Positions 5,464 to 13,519 of a stretch of 14,228 nucleotides of DNA are shown piece after piece (within the stretch, counting starts at the first letter, position 1; each line of letters opens with the position of its first letter). This DNA comes from Spirochaetaceae bacterium (lineage in GTDB: Bacteria; Spirochaetota; Spirochaetia; Treponematales; Breznakiellaceae). The stretch spans positions 1 to 14,228 of the forward strand of contig JAITJK010000169.1 in assembly GCA_031278935.1 (NCBI GenBank), written 5' to 3'. A program made the position numbers and the translations under genes. The notes beneath the pieces were generated by a model, which worked only from the letters and a program-made list of their open reading frames with translations, made no database searches and had not been told where the DNA came from.

Positions 5464-6675
5464 ATGGGGTATCGTGAAGACCAATGGTGGGTGGCTCCCG
5501 CCAACTATGCGCCGGAAATTACCGCGCAGCATGCCTTCGCACCGCAGGTGAAGATTCTTGATACGACCTTGCGGGACGGAGAACAGCAGCCGGGTATTGT
5601 CTTCAGCCGGGAAGACAAGGTGGCTATCGCTAAACAGCTGGATGCCATCGGCATCCACAAGATCGAGGCGGGAACCCCCGCCGTATCCCAGGGAGACGCT
5701 GACGCGATCCGGGAGATCTGTGACAGTGGTCTCAAGGCGGAGATTTACTGCTTTGTCCGCAATGTGGTAAGCGACATTGAACTGGCAAAAAAGTGCGGGG
5801 TTCAAGGCGTTCTTGCGGAGGTGCCCGGAAGCGAACACCTGCTGAACCAGGGCATGAAGTGGAGCGTAGAGAAGGCCATCAAGGCCGCTTGCGAAGCCAC
5901 GTCCGCTGCCCATGAACTGGGGATGAAGGTTACCTTCTTCCCCGCCGACGGGTCCCGGGCAAGCCTGGATTTCCTTTTGGACACCCTGAGCGCCATCAAG
6001 GAAGGGGGGCACGTGGACGCCGTCACCCTGGTGGATACTTTTGGCGCCTTCTCTCCCGAAGGGGCAGCCTATACGGTCCGCAAGATGCTTTCGCGGCTGC
6101 AATGCCCGATTGAAGTCCACTGCCACGAGGATTTCGGCCTCAGTGTGGCCACCACCATTGCGGCCTTGCGGGCCGGGGCCTCTTGCGCCCACGTAACGGT
6201 CAACGGCATCGGGGAACGCACGGGCAATACGCCCCTGGAGCCGCTCTTGGTTTCCTTGAGGGCCCTCTACGGTATTGATACTGGGATCGACCTCTCTAGG
6301 CTCCTCTCCCTCTCCAAGGACGTGGAAAAGCGCTCTGGCATGAGCGTATCTCCGGTCAAGGCCATTGTAGGAGAGCGTATCTTCGGTTGGGAAACCGGGA
6401 TGCCCGTGGCCATGTGGAAGAACTGTAAAGATACGGACCCCCTGGTTATGCTGCCCTATCTGTGGACGCTGGTAAAACAGCGCCCCCCCTACATTTATAC
6501 CGGCAAGAAAAGCGGGGCCGCTAATATCGCCCTCGTAGCGGCGGAACTGGGCATCACCCTTTCCGAAGAAGACACGAAAACCATGGTCAACTTGGTTAAA
6601 GAGCGGGCTATACAAGCAAAGCGGGATCTAAGCCGGGAGGAATTCAAGGCCCTGGCAGAGACCCTGGGAAAGTAA
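5464..6675 (+). CDS. HMGL-like / homocitrate-synthase-family enzyme (DRE-TIM metallolyase)
   Basis: This 403-residue TIM-barrel enzyme is from the family that joins or splits acyl-CoA and 2-oxo acids (homocitrate, isopropylmalate and citramalate synthases, HMG-CoA lyase). It shows the DRE-type motif LDTTLRDGEQQPG (Arg37, Asp38) and the metal histidines in VHCHEDFG (His219, His221). NGIGERTGNTPLE carries the metal-ligand Asn255. A GKKSG motif near 347 resembles the GKHSG of NifV/LeuA. There is no C-terminal leucine-sensing domain, so it is not a classical LeuA. A 28-residue N-terminal extension precedes the barrel. The motifs favour an acyl-transfer (Claisen) type, but operon context suggests a catabolic role, possibly in the cleavage direction. 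It is the first gene after the promoter, 18 bases before the dehydrogenase gene. The substrate is not known; nitrogenase homocitrate synthesis is unlikely because no nif gene is near. Confidence 0.85.
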   Translation: MGYREDQWWVAPANYAPEITAQHAFAPQVKILDTTLRDGEQQPGIVFSREDKVAIAKQLDAIGIHKIEAGTPAVSQGDADAIREICDSGLKAEIYCFVRNVVSDIELAKKCGVQGVLAEVPGSEHLLNQGMKWSVEKAIKAACEATSAAHELGMKVTFFPADGSRASLDFLLDTLSAIKEGGHVDAVTLVDTFGAFSPEGAAYTVRKMLSRLQCPIEVHCHEDFGLSVATTIAALRAGASCAHVTVNGIGERTGNTPLEPLLVSLRALYGIDTGIDLSRLLSLSKDVEKRSGMSVSPVKAIVGERIFGWETGMPVAMWKNCKDTDPLVMLPYLWTLVKQRPPYIYTGKKSGAANIALVAAELGITLSEEDTKTMVNLVKERAIQAKRDLSREEFKALAETLGK

Positions 6676-6693
6676 CCTTAAGGAGGATGATCC

Positions 6694-7398
6694 ATGCGGA
6701 CCTATTTTTTGGATGAACAGTTTCTCACCCCGGAGAACAAGCAACAGTTAATAGAAGATTTTACCGCGGCGGGACAGGAACTACAGTTCCGTTCCTATAA
6801 AACCAGTCAAGACGTAATCGACGGAGCCGCTGATGCGGACGCGGTGATCCTCATGGCAGTGCCGATCAGCGCGGAGGTCATCGCCTCGCTGTCTAGGCTC
6901 AAGTTCATTGGTCGCTGTGGCATTGGGTATGACAACGTTGACCTCAAGGCCGCCACAGATCGGGGGGCCGTGGTTTGCAATGTGCCGGACCATTGTACCT
7001 ACGAAGTGGCCAGCCATACCTTTGCCCTCATGGTGGCCCTGCAACGCCAGCTTTTACCCTTTATCCGTCGGGCCCAGGAAGGCGGCTACGCCCAGGGCGC
7101 CGCGATAAAGTGCCGCAGGATCAAGGGTCAGACCTTAGGTATCCTGGGGTACGGCAAGATAGGCCGAGAATTGGCCAAAATGGCTCTGGGTATGGGGATG
7201 CAGGTCCTCGTCTTCGATCCTTTTGTGAAAGAGCTGTCCCAGCCTGGTATACGCCTAGCCAGTTCCCTCGAGGAGGTGCTGAAAGCCGTGGATGTCCTCT
7301 CGATCCACACGCCGCTGACCCCGGAAACCACCCACATGATTGCCAAACCCCAGTTTGAGCTGATGAAGCGCCCCGATGGGGGGGGGGGGGGGGGGTAA
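6694..7398 (+). CDS. D-isomer 2-hydroxyacid dehydrogenase (SerA-like), 5' part ending at a G tract
   Basis: AGGAGG lies seven bases before the ATG. The 234 residues comprise the substrate-domain half and the NAD-binding fold of a phosphoglycerate-dehydrogenase-like enzyme. CGIGYDNVDLKAATDRGAVV leads into VPDHCTYEVASHTFALMVAL. The Rossmann motif is LGYGKIGREL (Gly152, Gly154, Gly157), and Asp175 in VFDPF favours NAD. SIHTPLTPETTHMI follows. The frame then enters an 18-G run, reads six glycines and hits TAA. The catalytic Arg, Glu and His of the family all lie downstream in another frame (to 7697), so this product alone should be inactive. Losing two Gs or gaining one would give a full-length protein of about 333-335 residues. 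It may be a phase-variable gene, a recent pseudogene or a sequencing error. Confidence 0.85.
   Translation: MRTYFLDEQFLTPENKQQLIEDFTAAGQELQFRSYKTSQDVIDGAADADAVILMAVPISAEVIASLSRLKFIGRCGIGYDNVDLKAATDRGAVVCNVPDHCTYEVASHTFALMVALQRQLLPFIRRAQEGGYAQGAAIKCRRIKGQTLGILGYGKIGRELAKMALGMGMQVLVFDPFVKELSQPGIRLASSLEEVLKAVDVLSIHTPLTPETTHMIAKPQFELMKRPDGGGGGG
7378..7395 (+). repeat. Run of 18 consecutive Gs inside the dehydrogenase gene
   Basis: Eighteen Gs in a row follow CCCCGAT and precede TAATACACC. Lengths of 16 or 19 (1 mod 3) keep the dehydrogenase frame open; 18 does not. Comparison with the family spacing between the MK and the RGG motif suggests that only about four Gs belong there, so the run looks expanded. 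Such tracts are classical sites of slipped-strand mispairing, and also of assembly error. Confidence 0.9.
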
Positions 7399-7697
7399 TA
7401 CACCGCAATGCCTCACGTGGCGGAGTTATCCACACTCAGGACTTGATCCAGGCATTAAAATCTGGAATTATAGCCGCCGCAGGCTTAGACGTATGCGAAG
7501 GAGAGCCCCTACCCCCTAATCACGAACTTTTACACCTGGACAAGGTTATTTTTACCCCCCACGTCGGAATGTACTCGGAAGAAGCCATGGCGGATATGTA
7601 TCACAAGTTGGCAAAACAGGCCCTTGATGTGCTTTCCGGCCATTGGACCGCCAATATTGTCAATCCCCAGGTGCGCGAAAAGACCAAACTGACATAA
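7396..7697 (+). pseudogene. D-isomer 2-hydroxyacid dehydrogenase, out-of-frame 3' part
   Basis: This segment continues the dehydrogenase in the frame two bases on. It reads VIHRNASRGGVIHTQDLIQA, then GLDVCEGEPLPPN, then IFTPHVGMYSEEA. It contains the three catalytic residues of the family: Arg in SRGG, Glu in CEGEP and His in TPHVG. The only possible independent start is a TTG at 7443, with no convincing ribosome site, and that would omit the catalytic Arg. It therefore needs the upstream part. The ends match a normal family member of roughly 320-330 residues. The stop lies 23 bases before the ATG of the TRAP binding protein, so the operon continues normally beyond it. Confidence 0.85.
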
Positions 7698-7720
7698 ACC
7701 GGATGTAAAAGGAGTTGTCT

Positions 7721-8743
7721 ATGAAAACACGCATTATGGGTGCGATACTTTTAGGCGCGGTGTTAATCTTAAGCGGCTGTAAGAAAACCACCGCCGCCCC
7801 CCAGGGAAACAAAACCATTAAGGTCAAGATGACCCATACCGGGACGGAACTTACCTTGGCGCATCAGGCATTTCTCGCGATTAAAGACTCCATGGAACAA
7901 AACAGTAAGGGCGTCTTTGAGGTAACCATCTATCCCAACGGCCAGTTGGGCAACGACGCCCAGATCGTCGAAGCGGTACAGGAAGGGGATGTGCAGATGA
8001 TGTTCACCAATACGGGGAACCTCCTTTCCTTTGTGCCGGAGCTGGGAGTGTTTGCGGTTCCCTTCGCGTTCCCTTCCAATGAGGCGGCTTACCGGGTACT
8101 GGACGGACCCTTCGGCAAGGAAATGTTGGATCTCATGGAGGAAAAGGGCAGCATGGTAGGCCTTGGGTATCTTGAAGCCGTGGCGTACCGAGAACTTTCC
8201 GCGAACCGGCCCATTCATACCCCGGCGGATCTTACGGGGGTGAAGATCCGGGTGATGACTAACCCGATCCATATCGCCATTTGGGAACGCCTGGGCGCTG
8301 CGCCTACGGCCATATCCTTCGCAGAACTGTACACGGCCCTCCAGCAAGGAACCGTGGACGCCCAGGAAAATCCCCTGGAACTCTTTATTTCCCAACGTTT
8401 CTATGAGGTCCAAAAACACGTTACCTTGACCCACCATATCTTTACCACCGGCATATTGGCGGCCAATCCTGCATGGTTCAACCAGTTGAGCCCGGAATTA
8501 CAGCGAGTGGTACGGGACGCCGCTATGGTGGGTACCCGGCTGCAACGCCAGCGGGCCGCAGAGGATTATGAAGGCTATCTGAAAATCCTTGCGGATAACG
8601 GCATCACCCTAAGGACCCTGACCGAAGAAGAACAGGCCCTTTGGAAGGAGAAAGCCGCGCCGGTGATCCCGTTGATCGCCAAAGAAGCGGGTGGTCAAGA
8701 ACGGATAGACCGCCTATTCGCCGCAGTAGCCGAAGGTCAATAG
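7721..8743 (+). CDS. dctP: TRAP transporter substrate-binding protein, DctP family, predicted lipoprotein
   Basis: This 340-residue protein captures the substrate outside the inner membrane for the QM permease. A signal peptide ends in the lipobox LSGC (Cys20), so it is predicted to be a membrane-anchored lipoprotein rather than a free periplasmic protein. DctP hallmarks include YPNGQLGNDAQIVEAVQEGD, the conserved arginine that grips the substrate carboxylate in GVKIRVMTNP (Arg177), and GTVDAQENPLELF (about 210-222). The arginine implies a carboxylic acid ligand. I chose ATG 7721 because AAAAGGAG is placed correctly, rather than the TTG six bases earlier. It is followed after 77 bases, including a hairpin, by the Q and M subunits. 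Family certain; ligand unknown. Confidence 0.94.
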   Translation: MKTRIMGAILLGAVLILSGCKKTTAAPQGNKTIKVKMTHTGTELTLAHQAFLAIKDSMEQNSKGVFEVTIYPNGQLGNDAQIVEAVQEGDVQMMFTNTGNLLSFVPELGVFAVPFAFPSNEAAYRVLDGPFGKEMLDLMEEKGSMVGLGYLEAVAYRELSANRPIHTPADLTGVKIRVMTNPIHIAIWERLGAAPTAISFAELYTALQQGTVDAQENPLELFISQRFYEVQKHVTLTHHIFTTGILAANPAWFNQLSPELQRVVRDAAMVGTRLQRQRAAEDYEGYLKILADNGITLRTLTEEEQALWKEKAAPVIPLIAKEAGGQERIDRLFAAVAEGQ

Positions 8744-8764
8744 CCGCCGCGCGGGCGCGCCGCT

Positions 8765-8792
8765 GTACCGGCGCCAGTATACGTGCCGGTAC
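8765..8792 (+). other. Hairpin between the TRAP P and Q genes
   Basis: GTACCGGC (8765-8772) and GCCGGTAC (8785-8792) are perfect inverted repeats with a 12-base loop. The rest of the 77-base gap is also GC-rich and palindromic (GGCGCGCC nearby). With no T tail it is unlikely to be a full terminator. It could protect the upstream message or partly attenuate transcription, so that more binding protein than permease is made. Confidence 0.4.
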
Positions 8793-8820
8793 GGAAACCA
8801 TACGACCAAGGGGGCCTTAT

Positions 8821-9321
8821 ATGAAGAAAATTATTCGGTTTTTAGACGAACATCTTGAAGAAATCTTTATCTCCCTGGCAATGGGGTATTTCGTTACCGT
8901 AACGATCTTGCAGATCCTCTTCCGGTTTGTCTTGAAAATGCCCGCCAGTTGGACCGAAGAAACGGCAAAGTATGCGTTTATCTGGATGACCTTCGTGGGA
9001 TCTAGCCTGGGGGCCAAGATACACGGCCATATCCGGGTGGATATGTTTGAGAACGCCCTCAGAGGTAGGACGCGGCTGCTGGTGAATTGGTTAAATCAGC
9101 TCATCTTCCTGGTGTTTTCCGTGATTATGACGGTGGTGGGGATCCGTATGTGCGTGAGCCTCCTGTCCCGGCCCCAGTTGAGTCCGGCCCTGAAGATCCC
9201 CATGCAGTGGATCTACGCGGCCTTGCCGGTGGGCATGGGCCTTATGGTCGTCCGTATCGCCTTGAATCTGGTGTTCCAAATCAAAGCGGCGGTAAGCGGT
9301 AAAGGGGAGGTGCAACCATGA
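8821..9321 (+). CDS. dctQ: TRAP transporter small membrane subunit, DctQ family
   Basis: This 166-residue protein has four predicted membrane segments at about 16-36, 48-66, 88-110 and 128-150. It carries the DctQ signature SWTEETAKYAFIWMTFVGSS followed by HIRVDMF. It forms the permease with the M subunit. The ATG at 8821 follows AAGGGGG; a longer open frame upstream to 8641 overlaps the dctP gene and does not resemble the family. Its TGA overlaps the ATG of dctM in an ATGA arrangement, so the two subunits are translationally coupled. Confidence 0.92.
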   Translation: MKKIIRFLDEHLEEIFISLAMGYFVTVTILQILFRFVLKMPASWTEETAKYAFIWMTFVGSSLGAKIHGHIRVDMFENALRGRTRLLVNWLNQLIFLVFSVIMTVVGIRMCVSLLSRPQLSPALKIPMQWIYAALPVGMGLMVVRIALNLVFQIKAAVSGKGEVQP

Positions 9322-10595
9322 CGGCTTTACTGTTCATCGTGTTTTTCGGCCTCATGGCCCTGGGCGTCCCCATTGCCGCCGCCATGGGGCTGGGGCTCCT
9401 GCTGAACGCCCTCTTTGGAGAGACGGTTTCCCTGGCTTTTATTGGCCGGGGTATGGTATCGTCCCTGGATTCCTTCCCTGTATTGGCGGTTCCTATCTTT
9501 ATCTTCGCCGGGGAAATTATGGCCAAGGGAGGGATTTCCAAACGGCTTTTTAACTTTGCCAACGCCTGCGTCGGGGGCTTCACCGGTGGGGTTCCCATGG
9601 CCACGGTGTTCACCTGTATGCTCTTCGGGGCCATTTCTGGTTCCGGCTCGGCCACTTTTGCCGCAGTGGGCACCATCATGATTCCCATTATGACCAAACA
9701 AGGGTACGATCGCCGGTTTATCACCGCCCTCACTGCGGCTTCCGGGGGCCTTGGGATACTGATTCCTCCGAGTCTGCCCATGGTTATGTACGGCGTCTCC
9801 GCAGGGGCCTCTATTGGGGATATGTTCATGGCCGGGGTCTTGCCCGGCGTGCTGTGTGGGGTTGCCTTAATGGTCTACGCCTATATCTTCAGCAAGCTTC
9901 ACCCCATAGCTCTTACGGAAAACCAGGAATCCCGGATGAGCATAGGCCGTAGTCTGCTTGACGGGTTTTGGGCCCTCCTCTGTCCGGTGATCATCCTGGG
10001 TGGGATTTATGGCGGCATTTTTACTGCCACCGAAGCCGCTGGGGTGGCCGCCCTTTACGGGCTTTTGGTGAGCAAGTTCATCTACAAGACCCTCCACTTC
10101 CGGGAGATTCCGGGGATTCTCTTGCGCTCTGCCCGGATGAATGCACCCATTCTGCTGATTGTGGCGGTAGCCACGGTGTTTGGCCGGATTTTGACCATTC
10201 AGAATATCCCCGTGATGCTGGCCAATACGGTATTGGGGATTACGGATAACGCCATACTGATTCTGCTCTTCATCAACCTATTGCTTTTGGTGGCGGGGAT
10301 GCTGATGGAGGCTCTGGCGGCCATTGTGATTCTGACCCCCATTTTGTTGCCCATCGCCACCGGCATAGGCCTCGATCCCGTTCATTTCGGGGTGATTATG
10401 GTGGCGAACCTGGCCATCGGGTTTATTACCCCGCCGGTAGGAACCAACCTATACGCGGCGTCGGGGATCACCGGCATTCCGATTAAGGACATTGTCCGGG
10501 CTGCGGTGGGACCAGTGGTGGCCTTGTTCATCATTCAGCTTTTTATTGTGCTTATTCCGGGACTTTCCACCTGGCTCCCCTCGCTGATGAAGTGA
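9318..10595 (+). CDS. dctM: TRAP transporter large membrane subunit, DctM family
   Basis: This 425-residue, highly hydrophobic protein is the ion-coupled translocating subunit; family members have about 11-12 membrane segments. Family motifs are present throughout: PVLAVPIFIFAGEIMAKGGI, FGAISGSGSATFAAVG, LIPPSLPMVMYG, TATEAAGVAALYG and GFITPPVGTNLYAASG. Length is normal. GGGGAGG lies seven bases before the ATG. The stop at 10593-10595 overlaps a possible GTG start of the next gene, indicating one transcript. With dctP and dctQ it makes a complete sodium- or proton-driven carboxylate importer. Confidence 0.94.
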   Translation: MTALLFIVFFGLMALGVPIAAAMGLGLLLNALFGETVSLAFIGRGMVSSLDSFPVLAVPIFIFAGEIMAKGGISKRLFNFANACVGGFTGGVPMATVFTCMLFGAISGSGSATFAAVGTIMIPIMTKQGYDRRFITALTAASGGLGILIPPSLPMVMYGVSAGASIGDMFMAGVLPGVLCGVALMVYAYIFSKLHPIALTENQESRMSIGRSLLDGFWALLCPVIILGGIYGGIFTATEAAGVAALYGLLVSKFIYKTLHFREIPGILLRSARMNAPILLIVAVATVFGRILTIQNIPVMLANTVLGITDNAILILLFINLLLLVAGMLMEALAAIVILTPILLPIATGIGLDPVHFGVIMVANLAIGFITPPVGTNLYAASGITGIPIKDIVRAAVGPVVALFIIQLFIVLIPGLSTWLPSLMK

Positions 10596-10654
10596 GCGGC
10601 CTTCCCGGATACCCAATTTACTCCGGCGTTATGTCGGAAAAGGAACAGATACGT

Positions 10655-13519
10655 ATGATTACACCGATACACAATCCCGCAGCAGGAACGCTGCGGGTCA
10701 TAGGATATGTTTCCGGTTCAGGAGATACCTTGTGGAGAGCTTACGAGCTACAAAAAGAGCTCATGGCTTCGCCGGCTGGGCGCTTAGGGGAATGTCCCTT
10801 CAAGATTGTGGGGGTTTTTTCCAGTAACGCCCAGGCAAAAGCCCTGGCCACCGCAGAAAGCCTGGGGGTCCCCCAGGTTACCCTGGACATTAAGGAGTAT
10901 TACCGACAGCGAGGGAAGCCCCTCTCGGACAAGGCCCTGCGTCGGGAATATGACGCCCAGGCTCTAGACCTCATTCGGCCTATGCAAGGGGACGCCATCC
11001 TCTTGGCAGGTTATGTATGGGCCACCACGGCTTGTCTTCTTGAGGAGTACCTGATGATCAATGTCCACCCAGCGGATCTCACCATCCGGCGGGAGGGCAA
11101 GCGCTGCTATGCCGGGGGAAATGGCGTGGGAGACGCCCTGAACGCCCAGGAAAGTTCCCTCGCGTCGTCTTCCCATTTGGCCACTCAAGAAATCGACGGC
11201 GGCCCTCTCTTACTTGTTTCTGAAGGGATCCCCGTGGACTATACCCTCCACACCGATGACCAGGAACGGCTGCGCCACTATCTTGGCCTGGTGAACGAGC
11301 AGAATCGGCGGGTAGGGGCTCGCACCTTGTTGGAACTGGCTCTGGGAAACTTTGGCCGGGATGAACAGGGCCGGGTGTACTATCAAGGCGCGGCGGTCCC
11401 CCAAGGGATCCGGATACCGCGTTGGGAGGACTCCCAGCCCCGGTTTAAACGGCGGACGGACAAGCTCCTCTACCCCGATTCCGTGGCGGTTATCGGGGCC
11501 TCCCAAAAACCCAGCATCGGCCGCTCGGTGGTGGAAAATATCCTGCGGGACGGGTTTAAAGGCAAGGTCTACGCGGTGAATGTCCGGGGAGAGGAGGTCC
11601 TTTCCGCCCCGGGCTACACTTCGGTGGAAGCTATTCCAGGATCGGTGGATCTAGCGGTAATCGCCACACCGGGAGCCACGGTGCTGGAACTCTCTGAGGC
11701 CTGCGGTCGTAAGGGGGTTAAGGCGGTGATCTGTATTAGCGCGGGATTCAAGGAAATCGGCGGTGAAGGGGTGGCTGCCCAGGAACGCTTGGTGTCTATC
11801 ATGGACCACTACAATATGCGGCTCATCGGCCCCAACTGTATGGGCCAGATGAACGTCAAGGCGAGCCTCAACGCCACGATCCTCGCCGGTCGCATCGCTC
11901 AAGGCAACGTGGCCATGGTTACCCAAAGCGGGTCTATCGGGGCGGCCATGCTGGATTATGCGGAGGAACTGGGCATCGGTTTCTCGGCTATGATTTCCCT
12001 GGGGAATCAGGCGGATCTGACGGTCTGCGATCTGCTACCCTACTTTGAGGAGGATCCTCATACCCAGGTGATCGTCTTGTATTTGGAATCCATCGCGGAA
12101 CCACCACGGTTCTGGCGTTTGGCCGCAAGGATGCAGAAGCCCATCCTCCTTTTGAAGGCCGGGAGTACCGCAGCTGGCATGGCTGCGGCCAGTTCCCATA
12201 CCGGGAGCCTCGCCGGGAATGACCAGGTAGTGGACGCCCTGATCCGCAAGGCGGGGATTACCCGGCTCGCTTCCCTTGAGGAGCTTTTTATGTGCGCCGC
12301 AGCCCTTTCGAATATGCCCCCGGTACGGGGAAACCGAGTGGCTCATCTGACCAATGCGGGGGGACCCAGTATCCTCATCTCCGATGCCCTCTCGCATTAC
12401 GGCTTTACCCTACCTGAGCCCCAGGAGTCGGTGAAAACCTATCTACGGGAGAACTTGTTCCGGGAGGCTTCGGTGCAAAACCCCGTGGACCTTGTGGCCC
12501 CCGCGCCGCCTGAGCATTACGTCCTAGCCGCTCAAGCTATGCTGGAGAGTGGAGACTACGACGCCCTGTTGATCTGCTGCGTCCCCCCGGCAACGGTGGA
12601 CACCGCTCTGATTGCTCAGGCCCTGATTCCGGTCTTAAAGGATGCGAAGCTGCCGGTGTTGACCAACTTCTTCGGCCCCAGGCTGGGCAAGGGGGCCCGG
12701 GAAGTGCTGCTCAAGAACGGCATTCCCACCAGCGTCTACCCTGAACAGATTGCCACTATGCTGGCGGGTATGCGGGAGCGGCCCAAGGTCAGGGACTTAG
12801 AAGGCCCCCGGCCCTCCGGCGCGGTTCTCCATCAAGCCCGGGACCTCCTAGCCCGGTCTTCCGCTGGGGAATACCTGGCTGTTACGGAGGCCTACGCCCT
12901 CCTGGAACTTTTTGGGATCCAGGCCGCCCGAAGACGGCTGCTCAAAAGCGCGGGAGCGGCCCGGGAGGTAGAAACAGCGGCCCTGAGCTTCCCGGTGGTG
13001 GCCAAGATCGATCACCCGGAAATAGTCCACAAGTCGGATGTCGGTGGGGTGCATTTGGACATCCAAACTCCCGATGAACTCTCGGCGGTGGTAACGGATT
13101 TCTTCGCTCGTTTCCCTGGGGCCACGGGGGTCTTGGTACAGGAACAAGTGCCTCCAGGGCTGGAACTCATCCTGGGCGGAGTTCGGGATCCTCAACTGGG
13201 CAGTGCGGTCATGCTGGGCTTGGGAGGCGTCTGGGTGGAAATCATGAAAGACCTGGTTTTTGGGTATCCTCCTATCGGCAAGGCCGAAGCCTTGGACCTG
13301 ATTGCGCGCCTGCGCTGCGAACCCCTGCTGGCGGGATACCGGGGGAAGCCTGGGGTCAACCGGGAAGCTCTGGCGAATCTGATTACCCACGTGAGCAGTC
13401 TCCTGGTGGCCCTGCCGGGAATTAGCGAGATCGACCTGAACCCGGTGATCTACGATCCTGCCCGGGACGCCTTTATCGCTGCAGACGCCAGGATCAAAAA
13501 AGCCGGGAATAACCTATAG
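10655..13519 (+). CDS. Fusion of a formyltransferase-like domain with an ADP-forming acyl-CoA synthetase
   Basis: This 954-residue protein has two parts. Residues 13-205 resemble PurN/Fmt-type formyltransferases: GYVSGSG, ILLAGYVWATTACLL, MINVHPADL and EIDGGPLLL. Asn136, His138 and Asp181 match the catalytic Asn-His-Asp of PurN. Residues 268-954 are a complete NDP-forming acyl-CoA synthetase: a CoA-binding domain (VAVIGASQKPSIGRSVVENI), ligase domains with VTQSGSIGAAML and the phospho-histidine loop SSHTGSLAG (His515), and an ATP-grasp domain (about 739-949). IVHKSDVGGVHL (His792) matches the second phospho-histidine of archaeal ACD enzymes. The enzyme would interconvert an acyl-CoA plus ADP and phosphate with the free acid, CoA and ATP. 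The start is uncertain: ATG 10655 has AGGA ten bases upstream and fits the domain edge; GTG 10592 overlaps the dctM stop, and ATG 10631 is a third option. The role of the formyltransferase part is unknown; HypX offers a precedent for formyl transfer to CoA. Confidence 0.88.
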   Translation: MITPIHNPAAGTLRVIGYVSGSGDTLWRAYELQKELMASPAGRLGECPFKIVGVFSSNAQAKALATAESLGVPQVTLDIKEYYRQRGKPLSDKALRREYDAQALDLIRPMQGDAILLAGYVWATTACLLEEYLMINVHPADLTIRREGKRCYAGGNGVGDALNAQESSLASSSHLATQEIDGGPLLLVSEGIPVDYTLHTDDQERLRHYLGLVNEQNRRVGARTLLELALGNFGRDEQGRVYYQGAAVPQGIRIPRWEDSQPRFKRRTDKLLYPDSVAVIGASQKPSIGRSVVENILRDGFKGKVYAVNVRGEEVLSAPGYTSVEAIPGSVDLAVIATPGATVLELSEACGRKGVKAVICISAGFKEIGGEGVAAQERLVSIMDHYNMRLIGPNCMGQMNVKASLNATILAGRIAQGNVAMVTQSGSIGAAMLDYAEELGIGFSAMISLGNQADLTVCDLLPYFEEDPHTQVIVLYLESIAEPPRFWRLAARMQKPILLLKAGSTAAGMAAASSHTGSLAGNDQVVDALIRKAGITRLASLEELFMCAAALSNMPPVRGNRVAHLTNAGGPSILISDALSHYGFTLPEPQESVKTYLRENLFREASVQNPVDLVAPAPPEHYVLAAQAMLESGDYDALLICCVPPATVDTALIAQALIPVLKDAKLPVLTNFFGPRLGKGAREVLLKNGIPTSVYPEQIATMLAGMRERPKVRDLEGPRPSGAVLHQARDLLARSSAGEYLAVTEAYALLELFGIQAARRRLLKSAGAAREVETAALSFPVVAKIDHPEIVHKSDVGGVHLDIQTPDELSAVVTDFFARFPGATGVLVQEQVPPGLELILGGVRDPQLGSAVMLGLGGVWVEIMKDLVFGYPPIGKAEALDLIARLRCEPLLAGYRGKPGVNREALANLITHVSSLLVALPGISEIDLNPVIYDPARDAFIAADARIKKAGNNL

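Noticed and set aside
5437..6615. A 392-codon open frame antisense to the HMGL-family gene
   Set aside because: It mirrors a gene with clear catalytic motifs, has a low-complexity His/Gly/Arg-rich product, no ribosome site and no recognisable domain. GC-rich genes often give such shadows.
5464..6675. Reading this gene as nifV (nitrogenase homocitrate synthase)
   Set aside because: The motifs are shared by the whole family; no nitrogenase gene is near and the operon partners point to carboxylate catabolism.
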